Of a DNA stretch of 64,000 nt, positions 1-11,567 are shown one piece after another. The notes beneath the pieces are model-generated. The model saw only the letters and a program-made list of their open reading frames with translations, searched no databases and was not told the DNA's origin. Both the position numbers and the translations under genes were made by a program. This DNA is from Annulohypoxylon bovei var. microspora. Its lineage: Eukaryota > Ascomycota > Sordariomycetes > Xylariales > Hypoxylaceae. Each line of letters begins with the position of its first letter. The first letter of the stretch is position 1. Location of the stretch: assembly GCA_022836615.1 (NCBI GenBank), contig MU405242.1, positions 186,001 through 250,000 on the forward strand. Direction: 5' to 3'.

Positions 1-1282
1 CGATCGAATAGCACTGTTCTCGGGGATAGATTGTCCAAGAACAGAAGATGTGTCCGAGGGCGAGCGGCTAGCTGAAGGATCGGGAAGTTGACCGGGCCAT
101 CCATTGCCTTCATTAGCGGGAGATCGGTTAGTAGACGAAAAGCCGCTATGTGATCTATGGGTCGAGCCCTGTGTCGAGTTAGTCCATCGTTTGCTCTTCC
201 GAGGAGACCGCGATCCATCACTAGCCGTCCCGAAGCTCCGCGACGCCGCGCGCATTCGTCGGTCGTCGTCGTCTCTCTGGGACAGTTTGATAGGTTCGTC
301 GGTCCTGCGGCGAAGACGTAAGGGGCCCGAAAGGCTTCCGTGAGGACTAACCGGTTGTGCGTGGGGGATGGTCGGGGAGTCGCTCGGAACTGGAGGGCGA
401 GGATCCCATCCGTCTCCTTCCCCTGAGTGTTGTTCCACGGGACTGACAGGCGGGGCGGATCCGACTTGCCATGGGTCAGCAGAAGGCGGTCTTGGCGGGG
501 GGTCCGAGGTGACATCGGAGACTATAGAGCGGTGCGAGTTGCTTCGATCGAGGTCGCTCACAGATCGTGGGGGTAGGTTCGCGTCCAGACCTTCGTCAGG
601 TCCCGCCACCGCTCCCATCATGCTGCTCAGTTGCAGCTCTGTCTCTTCCATCAGTTTATCTGTCGAACTAGGCGCCGGAGGGTCGACAACAATACTTGTT
701 GGGATTTGTTCATAATGAGAATTGCGATCAGGGGCGATTGATGCGCCCCTTGATGACGACCTCGCCGATGTTGGCGCAGGGGCAACCAGCTTCATCCGCT
801 TGAGGATATCCACGATCTTTGGCGCGGCTTTTCTCGAAGCCTTTTGTAACTCCTCGAACTTGACGGCATCGAACTCGTCGGGTTCGACATAATCGTCGAA
901 ATCCCATAATAAGTCCTCTAATTCGGATCGGTACTGCGCGATTTCGTCTAACACGTAGGCACAAAATGGTTAACTCGCAACTCTTGATTGATCGTGTAAT
1001 TACGGCTTACGATACCGGGCGCATTAGAGATATGGAGAGAGCCTTACCGTTTTCCTTAATCGCATCAACAAAGTTCACACCATACTCTTCAAGGTTCTTA
1101 GTGCAGAGCGGTTCGATCCGCTTCAGTGCTCGCTCGCCTTCTCTTAGTAAGTTCTGCGCTGCCTTAAGCATAAGCGGCGACGTCTCTTCGTCGGCATTCG
1201 GCGCATTTCCAATCGCTACATTGCCCTTGTCGACGATCTCCCTAAAAGGCGCAATCGCGAGCCGCTCGACTTCGTCCGCCAT
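1..1282 (-). CDS. Uncharacterised conserved-looking fungal protein, N-terminal 394 residues (partial)
   Basis: Two exons are visible, 1282-1048 and 947 to the window edge, separated by a 100-nt intron with a GTAAGG donor and TAG acceptor; the joined frame is open to base 1. I chose the ATG at 1282 because of its strong context (GCCATGG); an in-frame ATG 17 codons upstream is possible. Residues 1 to about 130 look like a helical folded domain starting MADEVERLAIAPFREIV, with charged segments such as EGERALKRIEPLC and LEDLLWDFDDYVE. From about residue 140 the protein turns Pro/Ser/Arg-rich and disordered, with many SP and RSPS-type sites suitable for proline-directed or SR kinases. The C-terminus lies outside the window. 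I do not recognise the family and assign no function; a scaffold or regulatory protein would fit the composition, but that is only a guess. Confidence 0.75.
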
Positions 1283-4200
1283 GGCGACTGGTAAGTTAGG
1301 TAAAATAATAGGTAAATATCGTCCAACATTCACCGCGACGTCTATTTGTCCGTCGGGGCCGGTAGGAGAGTCTCGAGATCTAAATCTGACACCTAGGATC
1401 GAGGGATGAGTGGAGCAGAGAACAGGGCAGGCTGTGTGTTCTCGCAGCTCAGCCCTCTCGGAAGTTTTATGTCGAGTTTGCGTAACAACGTTGGCGGATA
1501 CAGCAACGCATAGTTCGAGTTAAGCCAAGTTGAAATTAATGAAGAGAAAGGAGGCGGAAAATGAATATGAGAATGGAAATTCAACCCCACGGCACGGAAA
1601 GGCTGAACTAGATAGAGTCTACTATGTACGCTACGCCAGTAGGAATGGTAACCCGAGTTCGCTACAGCGTGCATCGATAGCTTACTTACATAGTACGTCC
1701 AAAGTATCATCGACGGCCCCGGGGCATAACGGAACGGTCAAGGGTTCGAGGAGGGTCGAGAGTGGCGTCTTTTGGGCCAATGCAGAACACAGTAGGTCCT
1801 GATCCTGGCTTGCGTGGACTCTCAGGGTATCCGTACTCCATACAACTCCATACCCGCGTTAGCTATCGAAGTCTAGCGTAATTAGGCCTGTCAAGTCTTT
1901 GATTGGCTCCGCCGCTTACGGTGTCGACACTGACAGGGGCAATGCATACGTTCCACTGGCGGGCACTTTAGCGCTCCCCTACCTCCAGTACCCACGGAGA
2001 GGGATTCCTACCTGCGAATCTGATGTCTTAGATGGCCCCTGCTACGATCACTATCACAATTGAAATCTCTCTTCCCGGTTTGAGTACGACGGACAACGAC
2101 GGACTACGACGAATGGAATAACACAGTTAGATAGGAGATGTTGATGTCCAAATTGGTAGGCCCGCTAGGCTTTGGTCATTTTCAAAAGGCAAAAGGGGGC
2201 TTCGCTTCTACAGGCAGACAGACAGACAGACAGAGACAGACATAGGCAGACACGGGTAGACACAAGCCTACTACAGTCACATACTATATTCAGCCGATGG
2301 GGCGGTGCTATACATCTATATGGAACTACGACATACTGGACATAGTAATAATACATGCCTACCTACTACCTACATCATGGATACCTCACATACACACCTA
2401 AGTCGAAATCGTTCAACCCAGTCGAAAGTACCGCGTACTATGGATGTAGTTGCGATTGATCTTCAGGTTGACAGTGTCACCTACTCCATATGTACCTACA
2501 CATCTCCTATTAGTAACACGACCGTTTATTCGGGTTGGGGTAAAGAGCGGGATGTACGTCTTTACCTCGGCCGTACTCTTCCGTAGTATAAGCCAATAGT
2601 GGTAACGGGCACAAGGGTTTGTCGAGACGTTTTTGATATGAGCTCCCAGAAAGGTAAGCATCCGAATGATTGAGATTTGATTTGTCAACTGATGCTCAGT
2701 CGATTTCCGGCAGGCTGGAAATGAGTTTTGTGCTGTGTATACTCGAGGGTGCATTGAAAACAGGCTGGCAAGATAGGGTAGGGCAGTAAGGGTTCGCGAT
2801 GGATCTGAGTCAACCCACCATCGGCAAATGCATCTCCACCGAATCCTGTAGTATCGGGACGAATCAACGTCCAAGGTTTTCTTTAGGGAGGTTTCGTTGC
2901 TGACTGATTTGTTACCATCGTCTCGTTACCTCAAGCTCATGGATCCAACGCTCCCTACATACATGCACTGTAGAGACGTGAGACATGCATAGTGGTTGAT
3001 AAAGGCCCGGGCCTTTAGATTGCTTAAATAATATAAGCATCTACCATGGATACTAGCACGCGGGATTCAGCCTACGTACGTCATGCGAGATATTACACTA
3101 TGTATCAGTATGTATCAGAGAAAGCCACAAACAATCGCTGCTGCTGTGAGACTGCATTTTCGGGATGAGCGTCCCGACAGATCATTGTCATAATCAGTAT
3201 TAAGGACACATTGGAAAAAGGAAAGAAAAACTTTCCCGTTCTCATTTCTAGTTAGTACTATGGGTGCTAGAGATGATCGGGTTACCTAACCAGTCCTATC
3301 CTACATACGGACCTCTGTTATATGCCTAATCCAACTAGTCGGGGTGATATTCGCCCCGGACATGCAGCTAATAAATGCACCATACCACGTACGTGAGCTC
3401 TTGGCATCAGGGCTGACACCCAGGACTCCTGGACAGCTGGGATACATATGTACTGTGCAGTGAGCATGGCTCTGAAGATTGAAACAAGATGCCAAGGCCA
3501 AGACAAACCGAGGCTTCTTTCATTCGAGGCAGATTTTTATAAAAGCTCACTCGCCAGCTAAGTTACGATCATTCTCAGCTGTAAAATAGCCTCACTTTAT
3601 ATATGGAGACCGATTAGGAGACCGGTTATCTACCGAAAAAGCGGCTGAGAATTTGTCTTGGCCGTCATCAACATGCACGGGATTTGCTATGACAATTCCA
3701 TCTTGGGATCCATCTTGGGAGACTAAACACTAGAGTACCAACCCGACCGGCGCTTCACTACGATAATTAGCAAGCAAATTGAAACCGGCAAACATCGATG
3801 GGTCTCTAAAGTCTCCACCAAAGCTTTCATCATGTATGTAGTGTACCGCAAATACGGACAACCCCAGACATACTCGCTTCGGTCCTTTGGGAAATCATCG
3901 GGGAGCTATTTACACTCCTTCCCCGACGCTGTGCTAACCTCGCATCTTCGCTCTTATGCATTGGTGAGGCTCGACGCACGACTTGAGTTGATCCTTCAAT
4001 GAGAGTTGCGTAGGAAATTGCGTATGCTATCATTGGGTATTAGTACGAATAGGGCAGAGACAGGTGAAACCTTGTCGGCCTTCTAGAGCTCGGCTCGGTT
4101 CTTGAGATTCTCTAGGTGCATACTATGTGTACCTTAGGCTTTAGCAGCTTAGAAAGACGGCTCTCCCATGGACCGAGTGGATGGGATCTTGACATCCATC

Positions 4201-5524
4201 TTGGCTGCTTGGTTTGAGACAGGACAGTGTAAATTGACCATAGACATAGGCAGGTTTGTCCCAGTACGACCATCCTTTAACGGAGCCATCCGGCTAACAT
4301 GGTTCCCCACTGATAGCTCCCACCTTAGCAGATTGTTTGGGTCCTGTTCAGGGGTCCTGCAGTCTCACCCTATCATCTTCACCTTGATAAGTTCACATGT
4401 AAATACGGTCAAGACCCCATATCCATACATATCAACATCCCACCTACAGCGCTGTACACCCTACACCTAATACATACAATCAACATCTTATTACTAGGAC
4501 CCCCTCCCCCTCTCATCGATACTACCGTAGCAGTCATGAAACCCTGCTCTAGCTCCCCTTGCATTCTCTAAATCAGATGTGGCGCGGATTTTCGAGTCCA
4601 TCCAGCACGAATTCAACGTAACATGCACTACACTGTCATTACTATCGCCTTCTATGTGCAACTTATTGTTGAGTTGCTTCTAACGACATATACTAGCTCG
4701 TGCTACTCGCATGGAGGGTAGGTAGGTAGGTACATATATGAGATAAGAATGATAGTCAAGAAAAAGAGAATGTCTGAGATTCTATGGCCACAACTTCATC
4801 CTTGCGTAGCTCGTATACTGAGCTATAAGCAAGCTCAGAAAGCTAAGACAAGAGAGATCTTACTGTGGATCATCATGTCTCGCTGCAAGTCTTAATTAGA
4901 GGTAAATAGTAACGTCATTACCACCAATCAGAGGTTGTGGACAAACAGGTAGAGCATGTCACTTTAGGTAATTAGCCATGACGGTGCCGGGTCTAACAGG
5001 TACTTTACGTTTACTAAACTCCGACACGTGGTATACATATTAACATGTATCTATAGATCCGTAAGGTGTTCCACTTCGTACGAAAGCAAACCAAGACCAC
5101 GTGGGAGTTGTAGATGGAGTCACCTTGCAATTATATATCATAGCTATTTATTACTAGGAAGACCTAGGTTTTTTATATGATGAGTTAACTAATTTCACTA
5201 TACAAATAGCTGCACATGTAATAAAACCAGCAAACACACCTATTTGCTGTTTCCAGAGTCTTGGGTTTCCACGTTTCCACAGGGAGCAGAGGAAAGAAGT
5301 GTGCTATACAGAGTAGTATGGCAGGCAAACCACAATCAAATATATCTCCGTAATGACCTACCAGCTCCCTACATATACCACTTAATACGTACGACATCAG
5401 CCATCTCCCTACCTATGGTATCCATACCTAGCTATAACCCGCTCTAAAAATAAACGGCCAAAAGCAAAATTGAATCTAGAACATTAATTAATCCCGTAGA
5501 ACATCGCACAGAGAGAAAAGAAAA
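1283..5524. other. 4.2-kb intergenic region, no gene seen
   Basis: Open frames here are short, often begin at TTG, and lack codon bias or recognisable motifs. The region holds the 5' leader of the left-edge gene, a CAGA-type microsatellite, an 18-bp palindrome at 3000-3017 and scattered TAGG repeats such as those near 4711-4732. Confidence 0.6.
2211..2252. repeat. CAGA tetranucleotide microsatellite (imperfect)
   Basis: Tandem CAGA units, interrupted by one GA and by a TAGG-containing unit. It is intergenic. Confidence 0.85.
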
Positions 5525-6541
5525 ATGCCCGAGACTATTTGTCTCCCCCACAAACCAGATTCCCCGCTCTCGTATCGATTCCTGCCGGGACAAGGTCCCT
5601 TGTCCACCACCCACCTCGTCGTTTTTCTCAACGGCCTCATCATCCCCCAGGACGGCTGGCTCCCCGCCATACGCGACCTGCAGCGGCGATGGACCAAGGA
5701 CGGCTCCCGCTCCCGCCCCTCGCTGCTGACGTACGACCGCTACGGCCAGGGCCAGTCGGCCCGCGATCCGGCCGATGCTGCGAACGGCGGCACCCATAAC
5801 GTCGCCGAGGTCGTCGGCGATCTGCACGTCCTGGTGCGCGAGATCTGGCGGACCAGAGCGAGCGACCACGTGGTAGACAGTAAAAGCAAAAGCAAAAGCA
5901 AAAACAGGAAAGAAGCAACGGCGCCGCCCCCTCGACTAATATTCGTCGCCAACAGCATCGGCTGCGTGGTCGCGCGCCTGTACGCCCAGACGTACCCGCG
6001 CGCCGCGGACGCGCTGCTGCTGCTCGACAGCAACATCGCGAACAACGACCTAGTCTCGATCTTCCCGGACCCGGACGCAGCGTCCTTCGACCCAACCGTG
6101 CTTCCCCCCGGCACGACCATCGAAGACTTGCGGCATGCGCGCGCCGGCTACGCGAGGCTGTTCCATCCCTCGGTGCCGAACCCCGAGCACCTGGACCGCC
6201 GCGACGTCGCCGCCCTGCTGCCGGCGTCCGACGCGCCGGCGCTGGAGGGCGCGGACGGCCGCGGCCCGTGGGTCACGGTTGTGGGACACGACTGGGATAC
6301 CTTCGCCGAGGAGGGGGCGCGCGGGTCCTTGCACGTGCCCGAGAGTTTGACTAATGCTTTCATGAACCCGGCCTGGGCTAAGTACAACGAGGGGCTGGCG
6401 CGCTTGACAAGCGCCGCGATGGCGCGCGGCCCCGTCGTAGCGGTTGGCTGCGGGCATTTCATCCAGAAGGACGACCCGGCGCTGGTGGCGGAGCTTATGG
6501 GGGATCTACTGGGGAAGGTAGGTGGGGGGGAAGCACTGTGA
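5525..6541 (+). CDS. Alpha/beta-hydrolase fold protein
   Basis: Intronless, 338 aa. It follows the alpha/beta-hydrolase plan: a first strand and oxyanion region (LVVFLNGL, residues 31-38), a DRYGQGQS segment (71-78) typical of the loop after strand beta4, and a nucleophile elbow A-N-S144-I-G-C, a variant of G-x-S-x-G. D168 (LLLLDSN) or an Asp near 256-258 could be the acid, and H311 (GCGHFIQKDDP) is the probable catalytic His followed by the usual C-terminal helix. No signal peptide is seen, so it is probably cytosolic; the substrate cannot be predicted. A Lys/Ser dipeptide run (about 119-127) comes from an AAAAGC hexanucleotide repeat in the gene. The coding DNA is clearly GC-richer than the AT-rich flanks, and the gene stands alone in a 9.7-kb gene-poor stretch. 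Confidence 0.85.
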   Translation: MPETICLPHKPDSPLSYRFLPGQGPLSTTHLVVFLNGLIIPQDGWLPAIRDLQRRWTKDGSRSRPSLLTYDRYGQGQSARDPADAANGGTHNVAEVVGDLHVLVREIWRTRASDHVVDSKSKSKSKNRKEATAPPPRLIFVANSIGCVVARLYAQTYPRAADALLLLDSNIANNDLVSIFPDPDAASFDPTVLPPGTTIEDLRHARAGYARLFHPSVPNPEHLDRRDVAALLPASDAPALEGADGRGPWVTVVGHDWDTFAEEGARGSLHVPESLTNAFMNPAWAKYNEGLARLTSAAMARGPVVAVGCGHFIQKDDPALVAELMGDLLGKVGGGEAL

Positions 6542-9500
6542 GTGGTGGTAGGTATTCATGTTACAGCTGTACTTGTACGTACGTAGCTCGTGAGAGCGTT
6601 TGATTAAGGGACGAGGGTTTAGCGAGCGAGCGAGCCTCATCATACGATTGCATTTTCCCTAGCTACGCCTACTTCAGTCACTATTCACTGTGCGCGTTAT
6701 GTTTAGTAAGATTTCACGAGCAACGTTTCTAGTCGTGAATAGTAGCCCCCTATTTGACCACCGAGTACCTAAGGTAGAAGCTATCTACCTGCCTATGTGT
6801 AGGCAGTAGGTAGGTAGTTTATTATATGATAGATCAAAAATGGCGGATTTCAGTATCGAGGAGACGTCATCCAAAATTAACCAAGTTACAACGTTGCCGT
6901 TGCGCGCCACGTAGTATTCCAGACCGGCCCTAACGGAGCACGCTCCTGGACCACTTGCGCCGCCCCCTATCATCAGAACCTCAAACCGTTTGCTTATTCC
7001 TGTACGTAAATAAACTTTAGATGCTACCTCATCCGAAGAAGCGATAATGAGATTGTTGATTTCGAAAAAGCTCATCTATCTAGAACGTCGCCGCCAGATA
7101 GCTGCGTTACATGGCTTAGGTACCTTGCCTAGGTCGATGGGCTAGCTGTATATCTACAAAAGACGCGAGATGGCGGATGATTCCGAATCGGTAATCTTGG
7201 GGTGCAGTAGGGATATCTGATGGACCCTTAGTCCTATCCCTCTTAAAGATACCTAGCTAATACTTCTCCTTACCCGACCTGGATAGTTGACGAGGTTGGT
7301 GACGAGCGAGCTATCGGCGACATTCCTAGGACGCTAAGAGGAATCGACTCTAGACTCGCGGTATTAGCCCCAGATAACGAGATCGATGTACATACATACC
7401 TCGACCACGCTATCGCTTAACTGCTGGTTAGTCTTCACAAGCCCGATGCTAGTCATAACTAAATCTACGAAGACTGGGATGACACCTGCACGATTGTTCT
7501 GGAATTATCTAGCCAGCCATGCTAGCCGGTGGGTAATGCCGACATAACGTTGTCGGTAATGATACAGATCGTCCCCTTTTGGCACGTGTTTCTGTCCGAG
7601 ACTACATAATGTCCCTATTGGCCGAGCACGTTCTAGCCAGCTTCGTACATAGTAGCACGTAGATATCATGCGTGTACCATGTCTTGCGGCTGAGCGTGCC
7701 CATGCCTAGAAGCACTTCTAGGCATACGCAATACCTTGAATTGCTTCTGGCGACCGAGCGTATGCTAACCAAGTAGAGTAGTGCATCACCCGACTCAAAA
7801 CTTGAACAATAATAGCTTGAGTTATAGGGAGGCCGTGGGACGATTAGAAGCTGTTTCAGGATCTAGAAAGGAAGCAACGCCGGGACTATCGGCGTGTTTG
7901 CTGTCGAACGGACCGGAGGAAAAGTCACCAGCGATAGACTGCAGTAGTGACTATTGCTGTTGGATACATTATGCTATAATGCGATAGAGGTCGATGGCGT
8001 TGATGTGTATAGATACTTGGAATAATAGTCCTCGCAGGTATACATTTCTTAGCGCAGCGTCTTCGCTAGATTTGTTTCTTGCCGCCGTAGCCACCGCAAG
8101 GGCATTCATCGAGGTCGTTTGCCCACGCTGCTTGGTTATCTATGGATGGGGCAGGATACCAATACACTGACTTTGTTGTTCTCGTGGACTTTGGTCTTTT
8201 CAGTGCCCCCCCGAATCCTTTGTTGGTAGGCAGGTAGGTAGATGCTCAACGCTGCTTCGGAGCTTTCGTGAGCACACGAAGGAAAGTAAAACGCATCGTA
8301 CCGAGTCTTGCTCTTCCAGACAAAGGAGTAATTGTGTAGAAATTTAGCTAGTAGTAGATAGTAATAGTTATAAACTTAGCAAAAGAGTATAATAAGGCGT
8401 TTACTTAGCTACCTATATCAAACGATGCGTTAGGACTCCTACCTATCTGAGTATTGACTGAACGGGATCCTCTGCTGTTTAAAAGTCCCCTGAGATACTT
8501 CAAACCGCTTTTATCCTAAGCTGCTGTGCTCGTGAAATTCTCATACTAGAAGGATTTGAGAGATTGTGTGTCCAAGCAACGTCTACCAGCGCTGCATATG
8601 GCTGCTATTAAACAAGTAAGCTCATATGCGTATGGTAGTAATAACTTGCGGATCATCGGGTGTCTATGAGAAAACACTGGACGTCGATGGCTTGGTGGAC
8701 GAAGTGCATGTGTTTAGGGGTTAGGGATTCTGGAAGCGAGCTCATCGTCGCTCCAAAAGTTAAGGCTCCATCCGTTGCTTTTCTATTGTATCCATGAATG
8801 CTAGAAGCGGTAGATTTGGTAATTACCTACTGTAGTAACCTAGTGATGATGAAACCAAAAATTAATCGATAGACTAGATCTTGTTAGACACAATTGACAA
8901 CTGGGGTCTTCAGGCACATTGGGCTCTGTTGAGTAGTATATCCCCTCGGGTTGACATCATAGGCCGGTAACGAGCTCATATGGCGGGTCGACGGATATGG
9001 TTTGACTGACATGTATGCCTTCGGGTTTGATCTATGGGATATCTTCATCAGGCTACGGTGTATGTACGATGGCTCGGTGAATAGCCTCACACGCTGCATG
9101 CCCCTAGGGAGGCTCGAGCATGAAGTTGCCCCGGCGTCAGATATACCATACCATAGGTTGACAGTTGTTCAGCACCTTAGTTTGAATCTTATTAGATCTC
9201 TTTTCCGTGTCTAGAATCGAGTAACTAGTACTCATACCAGCTCTCCCAATCGCTGCACCTTCTGATCCACAAACGTCTACACTGTCTAATTGCTGACGAT
9301 ACTAATTCATGACGTAGAAGTTATCGGCCTGGCACTGAGGTATACCTATCCTAAAGTTAGATAGCATCTGGTAATATCAGACTCGACAGGGAGCGGTAAG
9401 CCCAGAGGGAATAGTCGCGCGTACTTGCATATTTGTTAGATGAGCTCTCCCATCTTCTTATCGTAGTCGGTCACCGTGTCCACCCATATACCTAAGAAAT

Positions 9501-10958
9501 GTTATGATTTCAGATCAGAACTAAACAGGGGTAGGTAATGTTCTTGTGACAAGATAGGTGCAAGAATTCGGCAAGTGGCGGGTGCTTTATTGGTCTCTAG
9601 GAATAGCAGCTTCTCTCCACGTATCAGAATAACGAACAGTGTACCCTTCTCATCATAAAGCCAATAACCACACATTAGTTATCTTTGGGTAATAATGATT
9701 TGATCATATGCCGTTGAAGATGTGGTATCCTCAGGTTTGGGTTTGTTTCCGAGGGATTATTCGCTCGGCTCTTTGGGGGATGTACACATTTCAGTCTTGT
9801 GAGGGTTCGTCAATAGAGGTGTCACTGACACATACAGCCGCCTCCTCAACACAACAGCCCTGCCTAATAGTTTGCTCGTATTATAATACTGACGACCAAG
9901 AACGAGTAAAATTGCGTACAGATGCTACACATTGTTGAGTAATTTGCCTCGTAAATGAGTTCTATTTCGAACGCGAACACTCTTGAAATAGGGGCGAACT
10001 GTCAAGCTCTATGAGGTGGCCCTGAAATAACATCTGAAATTCTTGCCTGGTTTTAACAAGATTTATAGATATCTCTCCAGGATTGTCTTGGAGGTAGATT
10101 TGGGCGGAGAAAACGAGGATATCATTGTTCTTTTCGATATCCTTAGTTAGGTACTCATGAAGTCTGAAGGATATCGTTAGCTGCGCACGTTTAATATCTT
10201 AAAGGTTTCGAAAAGCTATCCTACTTCTTTTATTTTAACCGAGTTGATGCTCTCTGATCTATGCTCTAGTAGGGTAACTCTAGATACTCTCTAAGCCTAC
10301 GGGCATACCTAGGTTTAGATGTGATACATCAGAGGCTTAGGCAGAATGGACTAGGTTCTAAGGGTTTACGATGATTTTATGGTAGGATTTTGAAACCGTG
10401 AAACTGGTGAATAGATACCTATTCATATCGGATTTTGTCACTTCTCGGTTATGCAGGATCGGATTCCTAAGTAGGAAGACTCGGAAATATTAAAGGTCAA
10501 TTTAAAGACTGGAATTGCCTTTTATAGGCTAACGCATGGACCACCCCACAAACTTTAGAGGTCCCTAGTCCCTGGTCTTCTCCACTTTACGGGAGAGCTT
10601 TCCCAAATGCAGGGTCCGATGCTCGGTAAGTGGCTCGATCAGGCTCCATTGTCGTCATTGGTGGCTGACCCGTGAGCTTAGCTTAGAACCAAAGAAAATA
10701 GCATGGTATCCCTAAAAAAAAGAATATGACAATTCTAATAATGTGGGCGGTCTACCGAAGTGGTCTCTGCTCTCTCCTCCTTACCTCTCACACCACCAAT
10801 GCGTCGATATGAAATAACCCAATTCCGATTCTCCTCCTTGCTCCTTCATTTTTATCCTTTTGCTTTTCGCACGTGGGTACCTGCAGCCATAGGGATGAAA
10901 CCTTTGAGTTCGAACATACCCTCCTCGTTGTCTTTAGTTCTTTGATCCAAAAGTCGAA
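6542..10958. other. 4.4-kb intergenic region, no gene seen
   Basis: AT-rich with frequent stops in all frames. It contains a perfect hairpin at 7702-7725, a smaller one at 6789-6806 and TAGG-type repeats. A roughly 50-codon open run near 7260-7415 is not distinguishable from chance. Confidence 0.6.
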
Positions 10959-11567
10959 ATGCCCCCGGCAAAGTCGAAAGCGAACCACGACGACGCAAAG
11001 TCGGAGACGGCGAGTGTAAAGGATCGGAATGGCCACGGACCTAACCATCACCAATCGAATGGAAAACTTAGGCGTGTAGCTAGTTCCACCGGTACACAGT
11101 TGCGAGATGTGGCAACGGTTAACGGCAACTCGTCTACCGCACCAGCGCCAACGTCACAGCCGGGCCACGCTCCAGGGGTAAGACTAACTTTGCCATTTCA
11201 TGTTACTATTTGCACTCGGCTTACAAGATGTATTTTACAGCTACAATGGCCATCGTTCGATCGAGATATCCTACACGATTACCGTCGCAAATACCTCCTT
11301 CACACACCGACCGCTTTTGCCAATCCATACCACCACTGGGTGCTCTCACGACCAGGCATCGGCCTACGCTCGCCCACAATGGCACGAAAACAAGAATACC
11401 GACGCCAGAGCAAAGAAGAGCTCACGAAAGTCGTCCGAAAACATTTTAATGCGCTCGGCGTACAGGAGACGGACGTTATCGTCGACTTTGTGCACAAGGT
11501 CAGAAACCCGGGCGTCATGAAGATTAAGAGGAACAAAGATCTACCACATTCGTCTCCATTACCATAA
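10959..11567 (+). CDS. SAP30: SAP30-like Sin3-binding subunit of histone deacetylase complex
   Basis: Exons 10959-11177 and 11241-11567; 181 aa after removal of a 63-nt intron (GTAAGA donor, ACAG acceptor). The N-terminal ~72 residues are hydrophilic and disordered. The C-terminal part matches the fungal SAP30 Sin3-binding domain: it opens at LQWPSF, followed by DILHDYRRKY, the block RPGIGLRSPTMARK, then RQSKEELTKVVRKHFNALG and ENDV-like QETDVIVDF. In known complexes this subunit bridges Sin3 and the Rpd3-type deacetylase in the nucleus, so transcriptional repression is the expected role. The intron has a length divisible by three and no in-frame stop, so an unspliced transcript would encode 21 extra residues just ahead of the domain. 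Identification rests on the domain core; the exact C-terminus is less certain. Confidence 0.85.
   Translation: MPPAKSKANHDDAKSETASVKDRNGHGPNHHQSNGKLRRVASSTGTQLRDVATVNGNSSTAPAPTSQPGHAPGVRLTLPFHVTICTRLTRCILQLQWPSFDRDILHDYRRKYLLHTPTAFANPYHHWVLSRPGIGLRSPTMARKQEYRRQSKEELTKVVRKHFNALGVQETDVIVDFVHKVRNPGVMKIKRNKDLPHSSPLP

Noticed and set aside
7260..7415. About 50-codon open run that reads like protein
   Set aside because: Length is within chance expectation, and stops close it on both sides with no splice site extending it.
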